Source of the DNA: Tieghemiomyces parasiticus | Lineage: Eukaryota; Kickxellomycota; Dimargaritomycetes; Dimargaritales; Dimargaritaceae | Assembly (NCBI GenBank): GCA_027575765.1 | Contig: JANBPT010000623.1 | Span: 1 to 28,040 of the forward strand | Direction of reading: 5' to 3' | Length of the DNA stretch: 28,040 nt | Part shown: one piece after another, positions 17,936 to 27,789 of the stretch | Numbering within the stretch: the first letter of the stretch is position 1 | Layout of the letters: every line of letters starts with the position of its first letter | Program-made: the position numbers and the translations under genes | The notes under the pieces: model-generated | Database searches by the model: none | The model's input: the letters and a program-made list of their open reading frames with translations, nothing else | Told to the model about the DNA's origin: nothing

Positions 17936-20349
17936 CGTGAGAAAATACGGGCGGGCTAGCTGGGAAAAGGACTAATCTGAAAAATATATATTGAAATGTA
18001 ATCGTGGGGAGGTATAAGATAGATAGCGGTGATAATATATATATGATGTTATAGGGGCAACAAAGTGAGAATTAGTTACCCGGGTTGATAAATATGTAAT
18101 ATAAGAGAATAAAGTCGAGTATGAAAACGATGGCACGGTTAGCAGATGATGGGCATTTTATATCAGATACGAACTCGGAAGGCCTGCCTCTCTTTTGCTC
18201 CCCACCCTACCATTCTCCCGCATCCGCCGATATGATACTGGCTGATGGCCGGCGGTTGTGGCAAACAGTGAAGGAGGAGGAGGAGAACAAGCGAACAACG
18301 GACAACCAAGGATATTCTAATGGGATCGGAGCCGGGGGTGCAAATAGTGGCGAGAGAGGCCAAGTGAACATCAGAATGATAGTCATTTATGAATCCGGCA
18401 GGCTTCACCGGGTATATTTCGCCATCACCTCGAACCTATGAACCGCTAGTTACGAACGCAACGAGAGTCGATCAAACGTATGCGGAAGATGCGCCGTAAA
18501 TCCTCGATACGCTCCCTCCCCCCACCCCCACCCTCTACATTACTGGTTTGGCTTAAGGGCGGTACAGAGAGAGTGGCGACGAAGGAGAGCGAGTACGGAA
18601 AAAAACAGAACGCGAGCAGCTAGGATCTGTCGCTCCCTCCTGCTCCAATCGATTGAGATACCATATTTCTTGTTGCATTTACCTACCATGGCACACCTAT
18701 TTGACCCTGGCTCCTTAGGAGGGGATTGTGTTGCGGAAGATCGGTTCTTTGGGCCAATAAGCCGGGGTCTTTTCTTTGCCCCGCCCACTTGTATACATTA
18801 CCATCTGTACCACTACTTCTGACTATTTTTAGGTGTAACAATCTGTACCCTGACGATCTAATACATCCCTAGTCACACACACGCCATCTCACAGTTTGCT
18901 TTTCCGGCGCCCAGATCAAATGGGGTAAATGATAGACGAGGGAGAGTGGGGTATGCAAGGGTCGATTGGCGAGCAGGTATAGAGAGGCACAGTGGGACTC
19001 GTCTTCCTCTGCGTATTTACGTACGCTTATTTAACTTTATAATAACTTCGACAGGATATGATGCCGCTATTCCCTCCCCCCCAGAACAACCTAAAACTCG
19101 AAATGATAAACATACCGGTGTACTTTTAGGGTCATACAAAGCTAACGGGTTATCTAGGACGTGGAGAAAGTATACCACTAGCGGCTAATTCCGCTAACCA
19201 AGGAGGACAGTCGCGCTTCTCTTTAAATTAATAGCGCCGTATGCGCATCAATGGCCGCCCCTGCCTGCATATTGGCTACCACGGTCCCAGGTAAAAGATG
19301 CAAGGGAGAAACCGTGGGGGTGGCAGAGTGTGTAAATCATGACTGCTTGACTGCTCTGTGCCGAAATCCTTACTGATGAAGCGAATGGCTAGGTAGGTAA
19401 GTTAGAAAAGGAGGAGAGGGAGGGACGACAACAGGATCAGCGCCTAACAACCAGGGCAGAACAGCATTCATATCAAAGGACTGTCGACAAGCGGAAGTAT
19501 ATTGTAGTGGACACGAGGGGAAGGGGTGAAGTGCCAACTTGACAGCTTGATTGGAAGGGACGAGTTTATTTTTAACTAGCAGGTCCACCGCTGGTCGAGC
19601 TCCAGATTGACGCTCAATGATCAACCACCTTCCCCAATAGGGACGCTTTTGAGATTAGGCTACAATTGGCACCCCTTCATCGGCCCAGTTTGACATACAT
19701 GGCAAACCTTGTCCTGTCCGTCAATTGCAACCATATATATATATATGGTCATGTATGAAATAAGCGGTCATTATTGCTCAGCCTTCGGATAATAGCATAT
19801 CCGAGTTTGCAAATATAATGCGTACGCTTGCACCTGAAGCTTAGGAAGATTAAGTATTAGAACGCAAAAACGGTCGAGAATACCGGCACGTTCTGACATC
19901 CAATATCCTGGTGACGAACACTTTATCCTACTTGCCTGGCCACGGGCAAATATCGAATCTGAAGTGGGCGGTTGCTCCGGTGTACTACTGGTCACGTATT
20001 AAGGGGCGAGAGGGGAAGACTACCAACTGGGCAGCCGAGATGTACATTACATTATCTTCATGGGATCACTAGGTGGTTCACTTCAACCGGGGTCTGCCCG
20101 GTTAATCCGACAGAACCCTGTATCTCCTCAGCTACTACGCAGAAAAAGGTGGGAGATGTTTTGACCCTGTCCGTCCTACGCCGGTTCTCTGGCCGCTTGC
20201 CTTAACCGGACTGGTGGAATCGCTTCTCGCCCCAACTTTTATTTTTATTTTATAAGAGACTAGGCAAGTCAGCTGGGCTAGCCGAGAACTACCTTTGGAC
20301 CGATGGCAAATGACGTATGGACAGCCACGATCTAAGCGATCCCGCGGGC
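17936..20349. other. 2.4-kb region without a supported gene
   Basis: The bases next to 17936 are the A/T-rich promoter region of the GH16 gene, with TATATAT words near 17987 and 18036. A 106-codon frame at 18121-18441 (plus) matches nothing and was not accepted. A 20-nt palindrome lies at 19730-19749. No other structure was seen. Confidence 0.55.
19730..19749. repeat. 20-nt perfect palindrome, ACC(AT)7GGT
   Basis: Seven AT dinucleotides are flanked by ACC and GGT, giving a perfect self-complementary sequence. It could be just a microsatellite or could extrude as a cruciform; no gene is near. Confidence 0.9.
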
Positions 20350-21549
20350 TTACCGACTCAAAAAGGAATCGATGGCCGAGTTCAGTTCAGGGTAGAACCG
20401 ACCTAGCTCGGTCGGCGTATCGGTACGAAATGATCTCCCGAAAGCTTCAATGACAGCAGGCACGGCATCCTCTACGCCCACCTTCTTTCTCCTCTCTTGA
20501 CCACCACCGTCGCCAGCATCATCGCTGCCCCGTCGCCTACTTGAGGCCTTCAACTGCGCCGTCAGCGACGTAACTCCTTTGCCCACCAAGCCACATGGTA
20601 CAATATATGAGAACCACTTCAAATCCGTGGCGCAATTTAGAGCGAATCCGTGGCTAGTAACGAACCGTTGCACGTGGATACCGATCGCCGCGACCTTATC
20701 GTTGCCCACCCAGACCCCTGTATCAGGGCTCCGGGTAGCGTGAATGCCATACTGGGCGCAGGTGTCGATACAAGTGGCCTCGATGGCATCGACATAGTCG
20801 CGGACGCCCAGCTTAAAGTCTTTGAGAAAGAGGATCGGGTAGCCAACCAGTTGGCCCGGGCCGTGGAAGGTGACCTGGCCGCCACGTGAGGTCTACTTCC
20901 TCTCCACCCGTGAAAGGATTGGGAAGGGGGATTGAAAGGAAGAAATATAGATATATGTGTGTGATGGGTGAGGTCAATGCGGTGACGTGATGAATGGGCG
21001 AGGCGAAGATGTTACGTTAGAAAAGAAGTCGGCGTTCTCGGTGCGGAGTTTAGGCCGGGACGCGAAAGAGGTTAGTGAAAAATAAAATAAAATAGGTCCA
21101 AATAACTAATTAAAAATGCCCGCAGCAGACGGTTGGGCGACCATTGAAACACCGTCCTGGTAACGCTAAATAGTACATGGTAAGCCAGCCGGGCCACCAA
21201 CGCGCTTGCTTACCTGATGGAAGGCCGCACCTAGTTCTTCTAACCGCTGTCGCTCCGCCACCACCTCCCGGCGGAGATCCCGGCGGCCAAGGGTGTAGGT
21301 GGGCGGATGCTGGAGCAGCAACAACAGGTTGGGGACGTGTCCCGTCGCATGCCCTTTAGCCTCTCCGTCCAAAGGCCCCAGTATGGCGGAGCTCGAGGCC
21401 CTTGTAGATCTACTAAATTCCTGATCCAATCGCTGGCGTACCAGCCATTCCTGCAACCGGAGCCCCCGATCGTAAGGGACGGTCCCTAGGTACTTGAAGA
21501 ATGTCCGGGCGGGTGAATGGGATGCCATGGTGGCGGGCACGTACTTCAC
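20350..21549 (-). CDS. LIPT2: lipoyl(octanoyl) transferase, mitochondrial (LIPT2/LipB family)
   Basis: Two exons on the minus strand: 21549-21214 and 20892-20350, joined across a 321-nt intron (donor GTAAGC, acceptor GTAG, phase 0), giving 292 residues. Exon 1 has LLLLQHPPTYTLGRR (75-90). Exon 2 opens with TSRGGQVTFHGPGQLVGYPI (113-132), then GVWVGNDKVAAIG (171-183, conserved Lys178), TSHGFALN (191-198) and PCGLVGKGVTSL (211-222, catalytic Cys212). Across the splice, LGAAFHQTSRGG matches family spacing with no gap, which strongly supports the junction. The enzyme moves octanoyl from acyl carrier protein to the H protein, the first step of mitochondrial lipoylation. Residues about 227-248 are a Lys/Arg/Gly-rich insert after the active site. 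The N-terminus is only weakly like a targeting peptide; Met8 is an alternative start. It lies 274 nt downstream of the dehydrogenase gene on the same strand. Confidence 0.92.
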
Positions 21550-21823
21550 AGTATTCGGGAATAAATTCGGCCAAGTCCTAGGCTGTCCGACTTTACAAAA
21601 TGCATAAACAGGAAATAAATATGAAAAAGGGGTTTTATTGCCAGAGGGTTAGGGGTGGTCGACAAGTTCGTACCCCGCCAGCTCTACAACGAGCTAGGAG
21701 CTACCTTTCAGGCCAGGGCCATTCAGAACCCTCCCCCTCCTCTCTCGTATTGATGAAGGGAAAGGTGGGGAGGGGGGCCCTTTCGAACATCAAAAGCCAA
21801 CATCCACTTCGGACCCGTCTAGT

Positions 21824-23173
21824 TCACGACGACTTGCCCTGCAACCACTTGTACACGACGCCAAAGTCCTTCTTTTGCAGGCCCGGGGTATTAGCCACCA
21901 GGCTATAAATCTGGTGGGCTAGGGCACCGAGATTGGTGACGGCACGACTCTGATTGGCGGCGGTCATGGCCAACCCCATATCTTTAGCCATCAGGGAGAC
22001 GCCAAACCCACCTTCATAGTCTCGGCTAGCCGGCGCGTCGGGGACAGCTCCGGGACAGGGGTTGCTCACCTCGGAGGCCCAGCAACGACCGGTGGATGTG
22101 TTGAGGATACTGGCCAGGAGGACTGGATCCATACCGAGTTTCTGGCCGAGGTTCATGGCCTCAGCGGTCCCAATCATGCAAATCCCCAGTAGCATGTTGT
22201 TGCAGATTTTGGCCACCTGGCCGTTTCCATTGGGGCCGCAGTACACCACGTGTTTGCCCATGGTGTCCAAGATGGGCCGCACTTGGTCTACTGCGGCGGT
22301 ATTAGGAGCCCCGGCCATAAAAGTCAGGGTTCCGGCCTGGGCGCCCATCACACCGCCCGAGACTGGAGCGTCAACGAGAGCGGCTGACCGGAAAGCGACA
22401 GCTGCGGCCAGCTCGCGGGCCACCGAAGGATCGATGGTGCTAGAGTCAATAAACAGTGTACCAGGTCGCGAAGCGGTCAGCAGACCTGCCGGGTCGCCCA
22501 AGTAGACGTCTCTGACATGCGCCGACGCCGGTAGCATAGTGATGATCACGTCGGCTTGTTCAGCCACCTCGGCCGGTGTACGCGCTATACGAAGGTCACG
22601 GTCCGGTTGGGCGGCCCCGTGCTCCGTCACAAAACGAGCGGTCGCCCGGTCGTCCACGTCGAAAATCACGAAAGGCGCCGGGCGCGAGCGGAAGAGGTTG
22701 CCAGCCATGCGGTATCCCATTTGGCCGAGCCCGATGAAACCGGTAGTGGCCTATAGAGTATTGACATGTGTGGTGTCGTCAGCGTGTTACTATTCAGTCA
22801 TCCCTGGGTAAGAGGGACTGGAAGTGTATCCCTTCTGAGAGGAGGGTATAGCTGCTAAAAAAAATAGACCCATCGTCGTCCTATAATTCCTGACCTGAGT
22901 TTTCAAGTCGACAAGCTTTTACCTTGTCGGAGACCGGCTGGACAACTGACGAGTGCCCAGACGTGATAAGGGCGGTAGAAGGGAGCAATACAAGTTAACG
23001 TGCGTATCCTGGGTTAGCCATACGGGCGGAGCCGCGCAGTCTTACGAGCTCGACTAGTTTAGGAGCCACCTACCTGAGGTGGAGTAGTGGTACCGCTGTC
23101 GTGGGCCTAGGTGAGGTCCGAAGTGGCCACGGGCCAGCGGTCGGACCAAACGATGAGCCGCCAGGGCATGCAT
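21824..23173 (-). CDS. HIBADH: 3-hydroxyisobutyrate dehydrogenase, mitochondrial
   Basis: Three exons on the minus strand: 23173-23074, a 23-nt microexon 22945-22923, and 22750-21824, giving 349 residues. Exon 1 starts MHALAAHRLVRPLARG, an Arg-rich, acid-free stretch typical of a mitochondrial presequence. The microexon adds VQPVSDK, and exon 3 opens with ATTGFIGLGQMGYRMAGN, the NAD-binding loop. Further marks are DSSTID, DAPVSGGVMGAQAGTL (substrate-binding SGG at 172-174), and GNGQVAKICNNML with catalytic Lys222. The family oxidises 3-hydroxyisobutyrate to methylmalonate semialdehyde in valine breakdown. The gene body is certain. Exons 1 and 2 are inferred from splice signals (GTAGGT...TCAG; GTAAAA...ATAG) and phase: an in-frame TAG directly precedes exon 3 and exon 1 ends in phase 1, so joining them directly fails while the 23-nt exon restores frame. 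CTAAC and CTGAC branch candidates are present. Confidence 0.9.
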
Positions 23174-24040
23174 TTCGGCGAGAGTGACGTAGGATGAGAG
23201 ATGGCGAACGAATGAGGCAGGTGCAGGACTTGCGAACTTGGTAGGCTTAGGTGTGGTGAAAGACGGTTGCTTGTGCTACTGGCGCAAGAAAGAAAGGTGG
23301 TGGGCGGGCTTGTATGCCTAATAATGACATTGAGACCCTCCAGCGCATACACACCATGAACCCCCCCCCTCCAACAGCTACGGCAACCCCATCGAGCCTG
23401 ACCATCGAAAAGGCGGTCAGGGGAGACACCAATCTGAATGGGCCAGTACATAAAGTGCCGATATAGGAGAGGGGGATGGGAGGCACACGGCGAGAGGGGC
23501 AGTCAGGTGAGCGCCTTACCACTAAGATGGAGCAAAAGCAGTCCCACGAGTGAATCCTAAGTTGTGTGTGCAGGTAAGGGTTGTGCGTTTAGAACGGTCC
23601 AAAGCACCCTCTCCCACCATAGACAAGCGGAATTCCTCCCCCCTCCTCCGGGTGCCTTCCTTACATGCAGGCGTATATAATGGCTCGGTTTACCGTTCAG
23701 CTGTGGTGTCGATAAATTGTCAGGTAAACTACTGGGTGCGATGGCACCATTGGCTGTCAGTAGTAGTCTAAAAAAAGATCACTACATGGGCAGCCCGCTG
23801 CCGCAGCCCGGGGTCCGGTATTCACGTCGAGGGCTTCGGACTGTCCTGCACCCAGCACTGCTGCCCATACACGGGGTCTCCATGGGCCGGACTTGCCCAC
23901 AATCTCTTCTCTCATCCCATTGCCATTGCACACGTCGGACTTGGAAAGCCGTAAAGCACCCTCATCGAAGGTAATTCCCCGATCCGATAGCGACTAGTCC
24001 GATACCATGCAAGGAAATTGAAGTCTCGAAACCTGTCATG

Positions 24041-24587
24041 CATGGCTAAAGGTTGACAGCCATGGGGGCTCGTTTGCCACGGAGGCGACCCATATCGGCT
24101 GGGCCGGCTGCTTCGGCCTTGGGAGGTCCGAAAAGGGGCCGCAGCCCCTTGAGGGAATCTCGGCCCACCGACCAAAGCAAACGGGGAATTCAACCCCCGT
24201 GGGCAGGGCAGAGAGTCCCTCCCCGCCACCCTGCCTACGACGGAATAGCGGTGGCTAGGCTGGTCCTGTCCGTGGGTAGCCGCGGCCAGGCGGATGTCGA
24301 TGGCGAAGGGAACAGCTCTGGACTACAGCTGTCGTGTCGCGGGGATGGCAACGTCAGCCTGCCGGCCAATGATTGGGCCGCAGCCGGCACTCCCCGCGGC
24401 GGGCCCAATGGGGCCGGGATAAGGCGGGGGATGGAAGGCGCGGCTCTTCGGATATTTCCATCCGTTTCGCCCGTCGAACCACAATGGGGGGACCATGGGA
24501 GGATGTCGCAGTGAGATCTGAGGACAGCGCCTGCCGAGTCGTACAGGTTTGTTGGCTAGGCTGCAAACCCCCCGGTGGCTAGCCAAT
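24041..24587. other. GC-rich block dense in perfect stem-loops, possible structured RNA
   Basis: Five short perfect inverted repeats follow one another within 200 nt: CATGGCT/AGCCATG (24041-24064), GGCCG/CGGCC (24102-24118), AAGGGGC/GCCCCTT with a CGCA loop (24133-24150), ACGGGG/CCCCGT (24181-24200) and GGCAGGG/CCCTGCC (24202-24235). More follow: GGCTA/TAGCC (24253-24281), ACAGCT/AGCTGT (24312-24332), CCAATGATTGG (24366-24376) and an 8-bp TTGGCTAG/CTAGCCAA (24552-24586). I checked by eye for tRNA, SRP RNA, RNase P/MRP and spliceosomal RNA signatures and found none convincing. The GC richness itself raises chance pairing, so a non-coding RNA is only a possibility. Strand is unknown. Confidence 0.3.
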
Positions 24588-25071
24588 CATCGGGACGCTG
24601 GCCGGCTTTCCACGCTCGCCGGCACACCCAAGCCCGATCTGCAGGGGAGGCGACGGCACATCCCTCCCACCCACGGACCGGGTCGTTTCAGCGTATTTTG
24701 GATTTGGCGGCGGGGGGATGGAAGTGGGCTGACAAGGGTGTGCTCCAGCCGCCACCCCCTCGGCATGTGTTCCCTGCCCTTACGTCCCCTCTGCTCCGCC
24801 GCGCAGTGTCTGGCTGGTCCGGCCTCCCGCCTGCTTGGCCCTCTAGCCCACGGGGCGGCGTCTTCTGGCTCCGCCCTTGTGGCCTGGCTACCCGACACGC
24901 CCCGGCCGGGTTCTGATGGCGGCCACTGTATGCATCCATACGGTTGGCCCCTTCGATTGCATCGTACATAAAGGCCACTCCGGCGCGTGTATGCACAACG
25001 CTTTGGCCTGCGGGCCCCACACCCGCTTTGGGCCAGCGCTGTGTATCCGTTCCCCTTTAACCCCCTTGTGG

Positions 25072-25078
25072 TATAAAA
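25072..25078 (+). promoter_or_regulatory. TATAAAA box without an obvious gene
   Basis: A consensus TATAAAA is followed by a C-rich pyrimidine tract, the layout of a fungal core promoter. The next ATG (25130) meets a stop at once. It lies about 510 nt upstream of the PEBP ATG and could give a long-leader PEBP transcript or a non-coding transcript. Confidence 0.35.
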
Positions 25079-25377
25079 CCCCCCCAACCGATCCCCCTCC
25101 CCACGTTATCCCCTCTTTCTACCAATTCTATGCCGTAGCGATGAGGAAGTGAGGTGCCTATCGGTATGTTCCCTTTCGCCCCCCTTCGTTAGGCTTTCGT
25201 GTTTTATTTTACCTTACCGTTTGCTGGTAGGCTTTGGCCGTTTAATCCTGCACATCCGAAGAGCTCGCCGTGGCTTATGGCCCACCCGTCCCCCGCCATC
25301 CTTTAGTGTCTGAACCATCCATTCCCTCGCTGCCGCCCCGCCCTCGCAAGTCTCTCCCTCCACGGCCCGTTCTCCTG

Positions 25378-25386
25378 TTATATATA
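25378..25386 (+). promoter_or_regulatory. TATA-like element, probable PEBP core promoter
   Basis: TTATATATA lies about 200 nt upstream of the PEBP start codon and is followed by C-rich pyrimidine tracts. It is closer to the gene than the TATAAAA at 25072 and is the simpler promoter choice. Confidence 0.4.
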
Positions 25387-25583
25387 CCCGACGCGCCGCC
25401 CCCTCCGCCACCGCCGGGCTGACCCCTAGATATCCATCTAGCCTCTCAATACTTTCGCTTAGCTTCCGACACTCGACTGTTCCTCTATCCAGGCCGCTGC
25501 TTGTCAACCCCGCACAACTTGCCAACACTCGATCTTTTTTCGGCGCAACTGCTGGTAATTTCCCGGTCCATTCCTTACTATCG

Positions 25584-26967
25584 ATGGACCCCGTCTCGGA
25601 CGACCAGACTATCACGCAGCAGCTGTGCGACGAGGGAATCATTCCCAACGGTAAGTCTACCAAGGCAAAGTGTGGCTGCCAATGCCAGGTCCCCGGCTTT
25701 TGGTTATGCTCCCTTCGCCTGCCTTTATTACCGGTCGGGTCCTCTCCGCCCTTATCAGGGGTGGCTAGGATTACACTGGGGGACTAGGAGGGGTTCAGAA
25801 ACATCGAAGCTTACCTGGATTCACTGCGTCCTGCCGTGCCGGGTCGCAATCGCCTGGATATTCGCAGATTTAGGCGATATCGACTCCATGCATCGGCACA
25901 AACGGTAGCAAGTGAAACCTTCACACTCTCATCCTTTTCCTGTGCAGCATGCAGCTCGGCGTACACGGTAGTCTAGCGCAGCGATTAGCTAACCCATTAT
26001 ATTCACCAGCATGGCGTCAACCCTTTCGTACCTGCTACTTGTACTAGTGATCCCCTACTTTACCCCACGATGCCAGCTTCGCATTTCGTACAACGGCTCT
26101 CCAGCTGACCGGGGAAATTACGTGGCGGCCGAAGGTAAACCCGTCCGACCAGATATCGTCGCAGGGGAGATCACTCCTCTCCTGTTGGTAGATTTGGCAC
26201 CAAGGCATCACAATTTACTGTGAGCCTCCTCGTCAGCTAACAGCCGGCATGTCCCAACCTCCCCCTTCCCCCTTCACAGACGCCCAATGCGCCCCCACGG
26301 TCCATTGGGACTACGACAATGCGCGGGCTACTTTCACCCTAATCATGGTAAGCAAAGTGGCATACAGGCCGACTGCGCCTCGTCGAATCCGTGCAAAATT
26401 TTAGACCCCAATGACTGACTGGCCCACCCTCTTGGACTGCTACAATCTGTATATACTGGGGCTATGATTGACTGCCATCGCGGGGCACCTCAGGTTGACG
26501 CGGACACGCCTAGTCACGTACCCTACCGATCCACCGAGTACCGACACTGGCTCGTAACCAACATTCCGGTTTCTGACGTGCGCTATGGCCGGGAAGTGAC
26601 ACCATACGAAGGGCCTCGGTCCGCGTCGGACTCCCGTACCACCCATCGCTATGTGTTTCTGCTCTATCGTGAGGCTTCCGATACCCGGCACCGTAAGTGG
26701 AATTTGGCGCATGACTCCTGGTGTGGTTGACGCTAGGAGGTTCCGAAGACAACCAACGGCACACCGCAGGACCGATCGGGAGGGGGGTTTATTTATTTAT
26801 TGTTTCTAATTTCGCCAACGATGCATTCCATGCGTACTGGGGCGTACTTTCCGTCACTCCCCCTCCACCTAGGCCGACCGTCCCGCGACCGCAGCCAGTT
26901 CAACGCCAATCATTTTGCTCTAGATGGCGGCCTTACACTGGTGGCCGCCAACTTCTTCACTAGTTAG
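25584..26967 (+). CDS. phosphatidylethanolamine-binding protein (PEBP/TFS1 family)
   Basis: No single frame shows this gene; I assembled five exons by splice site and phase: 25584-25650, 26048-26134, 26280-26347, 26494-26692 and 26873-26967. All four introns are GT...AG (397, 145, 146 and 180 nt; donors GTAAGT, GTAAAC, GTAAGC, GTAAGT). The product is 171 residues, close to human PEBP1. The joins give GIIPNVIPYFTP across exons 1-2, TLIMVDADTP across exons 3-4 (DADTP at the DPDxP ligand motif), RHWLVTNIP (92-100), YEGP (112-115), THRYVFLLY (124-132) and the fungal-type end GLTLVAANFF. PEBPs bind anionic phospholipid headgroups; yeast Tfs1 inhibits carboxypeptidase Y and affects Ras signalling. 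The function here is not determined. No signal peptide is seen, so it is probably cytosolic. Intron 1 is the longest and could hide a further exon, though phase and family spacing are satisfied without one. Confidence 0.88.
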
Positions 26968-27083
26968 TAGGGGGTATTACAATGGACATTTTCTCCATTT
27001 ATCGCACATTCCTCGTCGCCGACGGAGGGGGTCGCACAGTTGATCGTCTGAAACTAAAATTTAAAAAAAAAAGCAGAATAACA

Positions 27084-27101
27084 ATATATATATATATATA
27101 T
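27084..27101. repeat. (AT)9 tract in an A/T-rich convergent intergenic region
   Basis: Nine AT dinucleotides follow an A-run in the 210-nt gap between the PEBP stop (26967) and the minus-strand frame ending at 27178. A/T-rich 3' flanks are expected here; nothing else is seen in the gap. Confidence 0.9.
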
Positions 27102-27177
27102 GTATAGCTTTAATTTTTCATCGCAGGTATGGCCTATTGTCACATAGTCTCAGAAGAGGGAGGGAAAGAAGGGTATT

Positions 27178-27789
27178 CTAGGCAACGGGCCCATCCTCTG
27201 TCTTTGGGCGCTTAGCAGGTCGGTCCGAGTCCGGCGGCGCGGACTCTCCGGCGGCCGGTGGGGCGGCGGGGTCGGTCGTCACAGGCGTCATAGCAGCAGC
27301 AGCAGGGGCATTTTCGGGCAGGGTGGGGCTGGCCCCCGAGGGAGCAACGGGCTTTGCAGAAGAAGAGGAGGTGGAGGGCTTAACCGCTGGAGCGTCGGCG
27401 GGTACTGACGCTTGGCTGTCGGTAGTCGCCGAACCCTTTCGCCACCGGTCCGACCGGTTTCGCTTACGCCGCGTATGTGACTGCCGTTTCTTGGCGTTAG
27501 ACCCCCCTTTCGACGTGGCCGGCTTCCCGGTCCCTAGAGACGCCGGAGCCGAGCCTACTGGCACGGCAGGCTGGGTGGCCGTGTTGGCCAGCCCGTCGTT
27601 AGCCACCGATATTTCCGACTCACCGCTGGATAAAAGTGGATCTTTAGGCTTGGTCGCCTGCGGTTTCTGCTGGGTGGCAGGTCGGGCGTTATGATGCGGC
27701 TTTGGCCAGTTAGTGTTTCGTGACCCCGGCCGATTGTTGCGGTGGTTGGACCGATGGGTCGGCTGAGGTACGGTGGGCATACCTGGCAT
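27178..27789 (-). CDS. disordered protein of unknown function, possibly an internal or last exon
   Basis: A 203-codon open frame. The product is low-complexity throughout: an N-terminal His/Asn/Arg/Pro segment, a central basic patch KKRQSHTRRKRNRSDRWRKG (about 103-122) that could be a nuclear or RNA-binding signal, an Ala/Pro/Ser-rich stretch, and a C-terminal AKRPKTED resembling a nuclear localisation signal. Reduced complexity and sustained openness suggest real coding, but no domain is recognised. The ATG at 27789 directly follows a pyrimidine-rich TTATCTCAG on its own strand, a good 3' splice site, and an in-frame TAG lies just upstream. So this may be a downstream exon of a gene that starts nearer the window edge or beyond it. 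Confidence 0.5.
   Translation of the reverse strand: MPGMPTVPQPTHRSNHRNNRPGSRNTNWPKPHHNARPATQQKPQATKPKDPLLSSGESEISVANDGLANTATQPAVPVGSAPASLGTGKPATSKGGSNAKKRQSHTRRKRNRSDRWRKGSATTDSQASVPADAPAVKPSTSSSSAKPVAPSGASPTLPENAPAAAAMTPVTTDPAAPPAAGESAPPDSDRPAKRPKTEDGPVA

Larger units (their letters stand above)
23174..25583. other. 2.4-kb region between divergent genes
   Basis: It lies between the minus-strand dehydrogenase start and the plus-strand PEBP start. No coding region was accepted: frames of up to 166 codons on both strands across 24050-25090 come from GC richness, have Arg/Pro/Gly-dominated composition and match nothing. Two TATA words (25072 and 25378) and a stem-loop-dense block from 24041 are listed separately. 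Confidence 0.55.

Noticed and set aside
18121..18441. A 106-codon ATG-led frame upstream of the GH16 gene
   Set aside because: No recognisable motif, and random frames of this size or larger occur elsewhere in the window.
18425..18445. Minus-strand GGTTCGAGG resembling a tRNA B box
   Set aside because: It departs from the B-box consensus at its end and no cloverleaf can be drawn around it.
23107..23451. A 114-codon minus-strand frame overlapping the HIBADH first exon
   Set aside because: A different frame of the same DNA gives the presequence and splices into the dehydrogenase core.
24053..25087. Frames of 110-166 codons on both strands in the GC-rich block
   Set aside because: GC-rich DNA has few stops; the products are Arg/Pro/Gly-rich, match no family, and overlap on both strands.
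26011..26223. A 70-codon frame starting at an ATG inside PEBP intron 1
   Set aside because: Only its middle part is coding (PEBP exon 2); the start and end of the frame are intronic.
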